64,000 nt of DNA from contig NZ_LJSI01000055.1 of NCBI RefSeq assembly GCF_001305295.1, positions 1 through 64,000 on the forward strand, given 5' to 3'. Positions 55,067 through 62,384 of this stretch are shown here, one piece after another; the first letter of the stretch is position 1; the number at the start of each line of letters is the position of its first letter. The notes under the pieces are model-generated. The model was not told where the DNA came from. It saw nothing but the letters and a program-made list of their open reading frames with translations, and did no database searches. Source of the DNA: Neptunomonas antarctica. GTDB lineage: Bacteria > Pseudomonadota > Gammaproteobacteria > Pseudomonadales > Balneatricaceae. The translations under genes and the position numbers were made by a program.

Positions 55067-55081
55067 GATGGATCCTGAGTA

Positions 55082-55642
55082 TTAGGCGGGGATAGTTACT
55101 TTTAAAATAGCGGCTTCAAGATACGGCAGGTAATGCCTGATACCGTTTTTACTCAGTTCCTGCACTTTACCTTCATCGTCCCAGCGGCGAAGTTTAATGG
55201 CTGCTTGAGCGAAAGGGTCTTGCAAGAAAGACTGTTGCTCTGAAGCTGACATCAAGCCACCCTGATTATGTAGTGAATCGACTGAAGCGGCAGACAACCC
55301 CGCTAAATACCCCTCTTCAACCGCGCAAAGATAGCGCTTTGCCTGCGCATGTAAGCGGATAGGCTCAGTGACCTCTTTGGAGAAATAAGGCGCTAAAAAC
55401 TCAGCGCCGATGAGGTCATGTTTATAGTTTCCAAACGCAATATCCGTCGCAGCCATCAAGTGACCGATGTCATGCAAAAGGGCTGAAACCACCAATTCAG
55501 AAGGTTCTCCCGCTATGATTGCCAGTTGTGCGCACTGCACTGCATGTTCGATTTGGTTAATATCTTCGCCGTAGGTTTGACTACCCTGGGCATCAAATAA
55601 AGAGACTATTTGTTGAATAAATGGGTGCATAATTATCGTCAT
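55082..55642 (-). CDS. phnZ: PhnZ-like HD-domain mixed-valent diiron oxygenase
   Basis: A 186-residue HD-domain oxygenase that cleaves the C-P bond of 1-hydroxy-phosphonates to release phosphate. Putative iron ligands: His33 ('NQIEHAVQCA'), His57-Asp58 and His61 ('LLHDIGHLM'), His75, His98 and the Asp in 'LRRWDD'. Substrate residues of PhnZ are also present: the Lys in 'LHAQAKRYLC', the Ser and Gln in 'SVDSLHNQGG', and the Arg before WDD. The gating motif reads 'TYGE' instead of 'YxGE'. I chose ATG 55642. ATG 55630 and an upstream start at 55699 are possible, and none has a clear ribosome site. Confidence 0.85.
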   Translation of the reverse strand: MTIIMHPFIQQIVSLFDAQGSQTYGEDINQIEHAVQCAQLAIIAGEPSELVVSALLHDIGHLMAATDIAFGNYKHDLIGAEFLAPYFSKEVTEPIRLHAQAKRYLCAVEEGYLAGLSAASVDSLHNQGGLMSASEQQSFLQDPFAQAAIKLRRWDDEGKVQELSKNGIRHYLPYLEAAILKVTIPA

Positions 55643-56056
55643 ATAGAGTGAATGGTGTGGGTGAATCGATCGGCTATAAAGGCTCTCACCAAACATCAAT
55701 AATGCAGTAATTATGTGACAAAACTATTAAGAAAAGATGAATATGATATGGCTGATGCTAAGGAATATGTGATTAGGTGCAGAGGGTATCGATGGCACTA
55801 ATTATCGTGATCATTCATTCTGTTTTAGCACGTTTAATGCCTTGTTTTTGAGCACTTGCACGAAGATAGGCAGGACTAAACATTTAAGGCTTCCCGCTGG
55901 GGGAGTTCGTATGTACGACCTTTAAGAGGGCGAAAGCTGTGAATAGTTGTGAAGAGCGAATAACTGTTAGCTTATGTGAAATCTCCATGAGGCTGCATGC
56001 CCGTGTATTTTATTATTAGTTGAGATCTGATTACCGCGAGAGCACGTATAAGGTAC
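55643..56056. other. Divergent intergenic region, phnZ / DCC protein
   Basis: About 410 bases without a gene. It should carry the phnZ promoter on the minus strand and the promoter of the DCC-family gene on the plus strand. No convincing Pho box or repeat is seen. Confidence 0.5.
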
Positions 56057-56398
56057 ATGGAAAAAGACACACTATATTACGACGATGCATGCCCGATTTG
56101 CAGTGCTGAAATGGCTAAGCTGGCGACGCATCATGATGATGGTTTAGCACTGTTGCCCATTACGTCGCTGCCAATAGAAAACCAGGCGGCGTTGCGTTCT
56201 GAGTTACATTTAAAAACCGAAGATGGCCTGTGGCTGAAAGGTTTAGAAGCCAATGTGCGCGCTTGGCAGCATACGCGTTACAGTAAAGCAGCGCGCTTGT
56301 TGCTGCATCCGGCGTTTCGCTGGTTAGCGGAACTGGGCTACAGAACCTGGCTTGTTTGGTATCAATGGGCGCGTAAACGGAGAGACGTTAATGGTTGA
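56057..56398 (+). CDS. DCC-family thiol-disulfide oxidoreductase-like protein (DUF393)
   Basis: A 113-residue DUF393 protein named for its N-terminal D-x-x-C-x-x-C motif, seen here as 'YYDDACPICSAEMAKL'. The fold is predicted to be thioredoxin-like, and the C-terminal 'LLLHPAFRWLAELGYRTWLVWYQWARKRR' is the usual hydrophobic tail with basic end. Its stop overlaps the start of the next gene by eight bases, so they are translated together. Confidence 0.9.
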   Translation: MEKDTLYYDDACPICSAEMAKLATHHDDGLALLPITSLPIENQAALRSELHLKTEDGLWLKGLEANVRAWQHTRYSKAARLLLHPAFRWLAELGYRTWLVWYQWARKRRDVNG

Positions 56399-56837
56399 TC
56401 GGTCATTACAACGAACGCTCCCTGACACAGTGCTATTTCTGGGCTATGCGGGTTTAATCCCTTTTGTCGCCTTGCCATTTTTGCAGTATTTTGGCCTTGT
56501 GGAAATGACGCAGTTACAACCGACTATTAATGCATACGCCTTTGGCATAATCAGCTTTATCTGCGGTACCTGGTGGCGAGCAGATATGGCAACGGTTGCT
56601 CAGACCCCAGCGTTAATACTCAGTAATTGTGTTTTTTTAATCGGCTTTTTTGCTTTTGTGTTATTGCCGAACGTCTGGCCGCTCATTGCTGCAGTTTTAT
56701 TGTTAATACTCTTTACGATCGAACATTACACGTCTTTGATCGGCCGTTTTAGTATGAGCTATAAATTTATGCGGGGTACGTTGTCGGTGCTGGCCAGTAT
56801 CGCGATGCTGTGCTCTTATATATTTTATGCGTCATAA
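56391..56837 (+). CDS. DUF3429 membrane protein
   Basis: A 148-residue inner-membrane protein with about five hydrophobic helices. 'LGYAGLIPFVALPFL', 'NAYAFGIISFICGTWWRADM' and 'RGTLSVLASIAMLCSYIFYA' match DUF3429. ATG 56391 is preceded by GGAGA. Partner of the DCC protein by overlap. Function unknown. Confidence 0.88.
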   Translation: MVDRSLQRTLPDTVLFLGYAGLIPFVALPFLQYFGLVEMTQLQPTINAYAFGIISFICGTWWRADMATVAQTPALILSNCVFLIGFFAFVLLPNVWPLIAAVLLLILFTIEHYTSLIGRFSMSYKFMRGTLSVLASIAMLCSYIFYAS

Positions 56838-57077
56838 AAGCTCGGATCGTGGATTCAATGTTCAACGTAACACATTATCCTTAATTCAAAGATGCAGGCC
56901 TAACGTTATGAGAATTATTGAGAAATCATCAATATTTCAAACAGTTGAATCCAGAAGCAGAAGGCTTAGCGATGGCAGAATTGAGTGAAGGCCTGGTGAT
57001 AATCTCTGTGAGGATTGAAAATATCGAAGATACTTTTATTCGCGCACGAAACATCATTACTAACGAAGGGTAAAAAA

Positions 57078-57416
57078 ATGAAACAAACTATTATTGATCT
57101 AAAACGTAGAAATCTTCTGAAGCAAAGCCTTTTTGGTTTAACCGCTCTTGCAGCGGGTACAATCATTGCAACTAGCGCTTACGCTGACGAGCTACCTGAA
57201 TTAACCGAAGATGATCCAATGGCAATTGGTTTAGGCTACAAAAAAGATACCACAACTGTAGATGCCGCAAAACAACCAAGGCACACAGCTGATCAACAGT
57301 GTTCTAATTGTGCTTTATATATGAGTAAGTCAGAGACAGCAGGAACCTGTGCTATCTTTGCAGGAAAGCACGTTAGCGCGACAGGCTGGTGTTCAGCGTA
57401 TGCTAAAAAAGCTTAA
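57078..57416 (+). CDS. High-potential iron-sulfur protein (HiPIP)
   Basis: A 112-residue periplasmic electron carrier. The Tat signal reads 'LKRRNLLKQSLFGLTALAAGTIIATSAYA', with cleavage after AYA. The mature protein has four Cys in the HiPIP arrangement: 'QQCSNCALYM' (two), 'AGTCAIFAGKHV' and 'GWCSAY', binding one [4Fe-4S]. HiPIPs carry electrons between bc1 and oxidases or reductases. The start at 57078 is set by GAAGGG five to six bases upstream. It stands alone. Confidence 0.94.
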   Translation: MKQTIIDLKRRNLLKQSLFGLTALAAGTIIATSAYADELPELTEDDPMAIGLGYKKDTTTVDAAKQPRHTADQQCSNCALYMSKSETAGTCAIFAGKHVSATGWCSAYAKKA

Positions 57417-57913
57417 GTTTATCAAATGACGCGTAATCCTCCTCCTTAAATCGGGGGGGATTTTAGGGACAGTTTACTTCATCCCGTCTACTTTTAGGCC
57501 CCGGTTTTCCATTACGTAAAATACACTTTGTCTGTCACTCAAACTTGTTCAAAAAACATCTTTACCGCCATACATTACCGTACGAGTTTACTTGAATGAG
57601 TACAACAGATCAGGGTAAATTAAAACGGCCCATCAATGCTGTCAGGGTATTTCAATCGATGAGAGCAGCCGACACCAGGATTAAAGGTTTTGAAATGATG
57701 TAGATATTCTGAAAGGTAAATTAAATATACTGGCAGTGTGGCCGAGGATTGATAGGAGGAATTTCTAATCATCCATTGCCTGTTACATTTCAAGAGAAAA
57801 CAGTCATCAATGGCTCAATTTTACCTACCAAGCTATTTGCAACAGAGCCCAAGGGTAATCTAAACGCTATGGCAACGAATTATGGCGTTAATATCGCTTA
57901 GTTGGAGATACAC
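57417..57913. other. Intergenic region after HiPIP
   Basis: A hairpin at 57435-57462 (AATCCTCC with GGGGGATT, then TTTT) probably ends the HiPIP transcript. Bases 57725-57901 form an open frame whose end reads like protein ('KTVINGSILPTKLF') and could be a fragment of a lost gene, but no family is recognised. The right end carries the promoter of the exchanger gene. Confidence 0.5.
57435..57466 (+). terminator. Probable HiPIP terminator
   Basis: AATCCTCC (57435-57442) pairs with GGGGGATT (57455-57462), allowing G-T, followed by TTT. It is 19 bases past the HiPIP stop. Confidence 0.6.
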
Positions 57914-58993
57914 ATGTTTGATTCATTATTACCGTTCGTAACTATTATTTTTTCATGCTATTTGCTGAAATATGCGTGTGATACATTTGAACAGGCCGCT
58001 GGCTATTTAGGTCGTAACTTTCCTCCAGGGGTTAAAGGTGCAACTGTAAATGCAATTGGTTCGAGTATGCCCGAAATGTTTGTTGTTATAGCTTGTTTGT
58101 TTTGGTTTAACGACCCATCTCTCGTGATGGTCGCGTTGGGTGTAACGGCAGGTTCGGCGATATTTAATGGCTGTGTGATACCTGCTTTATCTATCATTAT
58201 GGCAAAAGATGAGGGTGGTAAAGCTGTAGAGTCTATTGAACTTAATAAAAATGTGTTGTTACGTGATGTTTTTTGGGTGTTAACTGCAGAAATAGCGTTA
58301 ATTGTTTTCCTTGGTTTCGATAGCTTTACAATCTGGATGGCGGTCGTATTAAACGCTATTTATTGCTTGTATGCATTACACCTGTATTTTGATGCTAAAA
58401 GTCATATAAGTGATGAAGAAGAATACGAGTATGAAGAAATTGAAGATAAAGGTATTCTTGCCAATGTTCTTTGCTTTAACTTTAATGCCTTATTTTTCTC
58501 AAATCGTACATTCACATTAACCAGTGCACTGGTTGTTTTATCGCTAGCCATTGTTGTTATTTCCGGGGCATCTCATATTCTTGTTGTGGGCGTCCTGGGT
58601 AGCGCAGCAGTATTAGGGGTCCCTCAATTTTTCGCTGGTTTAGTTTTTGGCGCTGCCGCGTCTTCTGTGCCTGACTTAATGTTATCCGTTAAAGATGCTC
58701 AGAAAGGCGAATATGAAGATGCCGTTGCTAATCCATTAGCGTCCAATACCTTTGATACGACTGTCGCATTTGCTTTGCCATTGTTAGCTTGGTTTATAAT
58801 TAACGGGGTGAATTCGTTACCCCTTGTGCAAGATGCAAATTTAACAATACTGCGGTGGTCTATTGTTGGAATAACCGTTGCAGTGGCTGCCAGTTTGTTA
58901 TTTAACTATAAAAAAGTAACGAAGAAAGTCGCTTATTTTTTACTTGCTATGTTTGCTATCTGGGCGGTAAGTATGTTGTACGTTATTCAATAA
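57914..58993 (+). CDS. Na+/Ca2+ exchanger family (CaCA) antiporter
   Basis: A 359-residue, ten- to eleven-helix antiporter with the inverted alpha repeats: 'GATVNAIGSSMPEMFVVIA' (alpha-1) and 'GLVFGAAASSVPDLMLSVKDA' (alpha-2), including the essential Glu and Asp. An acidic cytosolic loop ('SDEEEYEYEEIEDK') separates the halves. It resembles the YrbG/NCKX-like group and should exchange Ca2+ for Na+. The ATG at 57914 has TTGGAG six bases upstream. Confidence 0.92.
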   Translation: MFDSLLPFVTIIFSCYLLKYACDTFEQAAGYLGRNFPPGVKGATVNAIGSSMPEMFVVIACLFWFNDPSLVMVALGVTAGSAIFNGCVIPALSIIMAKDEGGKAVESIELNKNVLLRDVFWVLTAEIALIVFLGFDSFTIWMAVVLNAIYCLYALHLYFDAKSHISDEEEYEYEEIEDKGILANVLCFNFNALFFSNRTFTLTSALVVLSLAIVVISGASHILVVGVLGSAAVLGVPQFFAGLVFGAAASSVPDLMLSVKDAQKGEYEDAVANPLASNTFDTTVAFALPLLAWFIINGVNSLPLVQDANLTILRWSIVGITVAVAASLLFNYKKVTKKVAYFLLAMFAIWAVSMLYVIQ

Positions 58994-59169
58994 ATATAAA
59001 ATTATCTCGATTATATTCATGGACTTAGAGATTAAGTCCATGAATAAAGCTGAATTATGGAGTTTCGGTTTAGAAAAATCCTCAGTACTCCCTTCTGAGT
59101 ATATGTCATTGGAGCAGCCTTGCGAATGCGCGCTTTACAGAGGGCTCCATTAGTCCATACGTTGTATTT

Positions 59170-61335
59170 TTAGAAAAGGTTATTTTTTTCTACACTGAGT
59201 AACCACTGATAAAGTACTTCGATGGGCAGTGGTTTCGCGATATAAAAACCCTGAGCAAAATCGCAGTTCATTTCACTTAGCATATCTAATAATTCTTTAG
59301 TTTCGATACCTTCCGCAACCACCTTCAGATCTAGCGAATGCGCTAAATCGATCATCGCCTTTATTACTTTATTTCTGTTTACATTCATACTTAGCAAAAA
59401 GCTTTTATCGATTTTCAATTCGTTTACCGACAACTCGGTTAAGTACGAAAACGATGAATAACCCGTACCAAAATCGTCTATCGACACCGTAAAACCTTTG
59501 CCGGTCAGCTGATGTAATATATTGATCGCCTGCTCAGGTTTCGCCATCGCTGTGGTTTCGGTAATTTCCAGGTTAATACGGCTGGGCGATACATCGGACG
59601 TCATACATATTTTTTCTAGCAAATCCGGCATCTCCGGCTGATTAAATACGCGGCCCGAAATGTTGACCGATACCGACATAGAGCTGTCTAGTAGCTGATA
59701 TTGTTTACACTGTTTACAGGTAGTTTTCAGCACCCATTGGGTCAATTCAGAGATGTTGCCATTGCGCTCGGCAATGGGAATAAACTCCACTGGGGAAAGC
59801 AAGCCAAAAGTTGGGTGTTGCCAACGAATCAATGCTTCTAGTTTGGTAACGCGTTTAGTCTTATATTCCAATATGGGTTGGTAAACTAAATAAAACTGAC
59901 CCTCTTCGATGGCTGGTTTGATGTCCTGGCTTATCTTTACCTGCCTTCTCAGTATTGAGTCTTCCTCGCTGTTGTAATTGGCATAATTGATGCCGGATTG
60001 TTTAGCCTGATACATCGCCATGTCTGCATTTTTAATCAAAGCCTCGGCACTCTCGCCGTGTTCCGGGTAGATAGCCGTACCTATATTAGCGTTTGTAAAG
60101 ATACGGGTACTGCCATCGTTCTCAAAAATAAATGGCTCGTACAAAGAACTATGAAGGTGTTCAGCAATTACCTCGCTGTCGCTAGCATTTGCAATCGGAA
60201 GTAACGCAAAAAACTCATCGCCACCAACACGTGCCAGCGTGTCGGCAGTGCGAAGAACTTTCGACATTCGCCCGGCTACGCCAGCAAGAATCTGATCACC
60301 GATTTGGTGCCCATACGTATCGTTGACCGTTTTGAAATTTTCAAGGTCGATACAGGCGACAATGAATCGTGTTTTATTGCGCGCCGCGGTCTTAAGCATC
60401 TGATCCAGACGATCGTTGAATAAGGTTCGATTCGGCAGTGATGTCAACGTATCGTGCAAAACTAAATGTTGTAAATCGGCGTTGGCTTCAGTCAGCGATT
60501 CCGTACGTTCTGCCACGCTTTTTTCCAGCGTCTGTTTTTGTGACTCGATGATGTCAATTTTTTCCAGGATAGCGACTCGCATTTGATTGAAATTGTCCGC
60601 CAATAAATAAAGTTCATCCTTGTGTTTTGCATCGATTATTGTATCGAACTCTTTTGAACTGCCGAGTGTTCCCCGTTTGTCTGGGTTAAGAGCACTAGCA
60701 GCCTTTGCCAGCGCTTTCAGTGGTCGGCCGATCACTCTATTGGCAAAAAACAGGAAGAACAGCCACAAAGCGAGCGTTTTTATCACTGAGTTGATGATAA
60801 TCAATATGAAGCTATATTTAACACGCTCAATTATGGTGTTTTCGCTGGCATATATAAGACCATAACCGAGCAAGGTGGCCGGGCTATCCTTGTCTTCCTG
60901 GTACTCTATTGGGAACCGGTATTCGAACAGCGTTTGCTTTGTAGTGGTATTAGGCTGAATCAGTGTCGTTTCTACCATACCGTTATGTGCCAGGTGTTTA
61001 GTTGAAACGATCTGACTCTCCTTTGTCAGCACTGCGCCTGTGGATGCAATGGTTTCTTGCTGTTGATTCACAATTTTTATGCCCGATACCATATCTATTT
61101 TCTGCATTCCAAACAGAGTGGCTTTAAGTTGGGGCGTATCAAATGACCACAGTGAAGTCACGATGCTATCTTTGAAGGTGACTTCCAGGCCATATAATTG
61201 GGTAAATAAATTGGATTTAACGTGACGATACTCAAAGACCAGTTGTATCCCAGTGACTGCCACTGCAACAACCAGGTAACAAGCAAAGACATAGCGTAGT
61301 AAGCGTAAGCCAATTGAGTTTCTCAGTTTAATCAT
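59170..61335 (-). CDS. Membrane-bound GGDEF-EAL c-di-GMP enzyme with periplasmic sensor
   Basis: A 721-residue protein. TM1 is at residues about 10-30, a periplasmic domain spans about 31-175, TM2 is at about 178-200, then comes a HAMP-like linker and coiled coil (about 200-285). The diguanylate cyclase domain (about 290-450) has an intact 'GGDEF' and an inhibitory-site RTAD five residues before it. The EAL domain (about 465-710) has 'EALIRW', 'NISGRVF', 'EITETTAMA' and 'IDDFGTGYSSF', so both activities look possible. Its start overlaps the end of the upstream periplasmic-binding-protein gene by eight bases. Confidence 0.95.
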   Translation of the reverse strand: MIKLRNSIGLRLLRYVFACYLVVAVAVTGIQLVFEYRHVKSNLFTQLYGLEVTFKDSIVTSLWSFDTPQLKATLFGMQKIDMVSGIKIVNQQQETIASTGAVLTKESQIVSTKHLAHNGMVETTLIQPNTTTKQTLFEYRFPIEYQEDKDSPATLLGYGLIYASENTIIERVKYSFILIIINSVIKTLALWLFFLFFANRVIGRPLKALAKAASALNPDKRGTLGSSKEFDTIIDAKHKDELYLLADNFNQMRVAILEKIDIIESQKQTLEKSVAERTESLTEANADLQHLVLHDTLTSLPNRTLFNDRLDQMLKTAARNKTRFIVACIDLENFKTVNDTYGHQIGDQILAGVAGRMSKVLRTADTLARVGGDEFFALLPIANASDSEVIAEHLHSSLYEPFIFENDGSTRIFTNANIGTAIYPEHGESAEALIKNADMAMYQAKQSGINYANYNSEEDSILRRQVKISQDIKPAIEEGQFYLVYQPILEYKTKRVTKLEALIRWQHPTFGLLSPVEFIPIAERNGNISELTQWVLKTTCKQCKQYQLLDSSMSVSVNISGRVFNQPEMPDLLEKICMTSDVSPSRINLEITETTAMAKPEQAINILHQLTGKGFTVSIDDFGTGYSSFSYLTELSVNELKIDKSFLLSMNVNRNKVIKAMIDLAHSLDLKVVAEGIETKELLDMLSEMNCDFAQGFYIAKPLPIEVLYQWLLSVEKNNLF

Positions 61336-62203
61336 TAGGTGATTCGAGGCCGTATTTAGCTAATATTTTCGCTCGTGTGCCATCAATGATTAACTCATCA
61401 AGCGCTTTACGCATTGGCTCCAGGATGCGGGCATCGGTAGTGTTGTGGAAGGCGTAACCCATGTTAGATTGTTTTAATACATAAATTATTTCGAAGTCAT
61501 TTGGATTAATATTCGCCTTCTCAAACAGGCTTAATGTTGTCACAAATGAATAGGCGATAGCATCAACCCGGCCGGAAGCCAATTTTTTCACCATGCTCAA
61601 GCCGGAGTTAAGCGGGTCGATTGCCTCAGGGTTGACGCCTTGCCCAACGAGCATTTTTTCAGCAGCATCATCTCTTACCACGCTAATCTTTAACTGGTTC
61701 AAATCCTCTACCGATTCGATCTTTAACTGTCTGGATTTGAGCGCTGTGACCGTAAAAAAATTCGCTACCACCGGCCCCAGAAATTTCATGTTCTTCAGTC
61801 TTTCTTGCGTGTATGTAGTTGAAAACAAAACGGTTTCTGGATCATTCATAACCTTATGATAACCCCGCGCCCAGGGATAAAGCTTAAGGTTTATGCTGTC
61901 TCTTTTTATCCCTAATTTGGCAAATATCTGCATTAACACGTCGACCGAAGCACCGGTTATTTCTCCCGTATCAGGATCGCGGTAATTAAAGGGTGAAAGT
62001 TCTTCGGTAATCCAGTTTAAATTCTGGATGGCTTCTATCACTTGTAAGGGGTCATTCAAGTCTTGCTCAGCCGCCGCTGGATTACTCACTAAGAGGGCGA
62101 GCAGAAACACCTGGAAAAACCAGGATCTCGACATTTTTCGGTGAGGTTGCGCATAAGAACTGGTACCTGACACGGGCCAGTCTGTTTTTTTGCGTTGTAA
62201 CAT
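61328..62203 (-). CDS. Periplasmic solute-binding protein (SBP_bac_3-like), probable sensor partner
   Basis: A 291-residue periplasmic protein with an internal signal segment ('SWFFQVFLLALLVSNPAAAEQ') followed by a type-2 binding fold ('LSPFNYRDPDTGEITGASVDVLMQIF', 'LFSTTYTQERLKNMKFLGPV', 'ISVVRDDAAEKMLVGQG'). No ABC permease is nearby. Its stop overlaps the start of the GGDEF-EAL gene, so it most likely binds a ligand and contacts that protein's periplasmic domain, like NspS with MbaA in Vibrio. ATG 62203 follows an AAGGTG ribosome site. The signal would then start at residue about 27; an ATG at 62134 is the alternative. Confidence 0.87.
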   Translation of the reverse strand: MLQRKKTDWPVSGTSSYAQPHRKMSRSWFFQVFLLALLVSNPAAAEQDLNDPLQVIEAIQNLNWITEELSPFNYRDPDTGEITGASVDVLMQIFAKLGIKRDSINLKLYPWARGYHKVMNDPETVLFSTTYTQERLKNMKFLGPVVANFFTVTALKSRQLKIESVEDLNQLKISVVRDDAAEKMLVGQGVNPEAIDPLNSGLSMVKKLASGRVDAIAYSFVTTLSLFEKANINPNDFEIIYVLKQSNMGYAFHNTTDARILEPMRKALDELIIDGTRAKILAKYGLESPND

Positions 62204-62384
62204 TCGATACACCTTAAAAATACGAAGGTAGCAATAATTATAGCAGTAAGTTTGAGACTTGCATGAGATTAGGCAGGATTCTTTAGGTGAGATCTCGGTG
62301 ATTAAATGGATTTCGTATATACCCCATCTGACGGGGTTGGAAGCCTAACGGTAAAAAAGTTGCGCTAGGACGTGGGTATCGCTT

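Noticed and set aside
55710-55740. TTGTCAC / ACTGCAT pair upstream of phnZ on the minus strand as a Pho box
   Set aside because: Spacing is 13 rather than 11 bases and only one half-site is good.
57725-57901. Open frame ending in 'NAMATNYGVNIA' before the exchanger gene
   Set aside because: Reads like protein but has no start, no recognised family and only 58 residues; kept only as a note in the intergenic entry.
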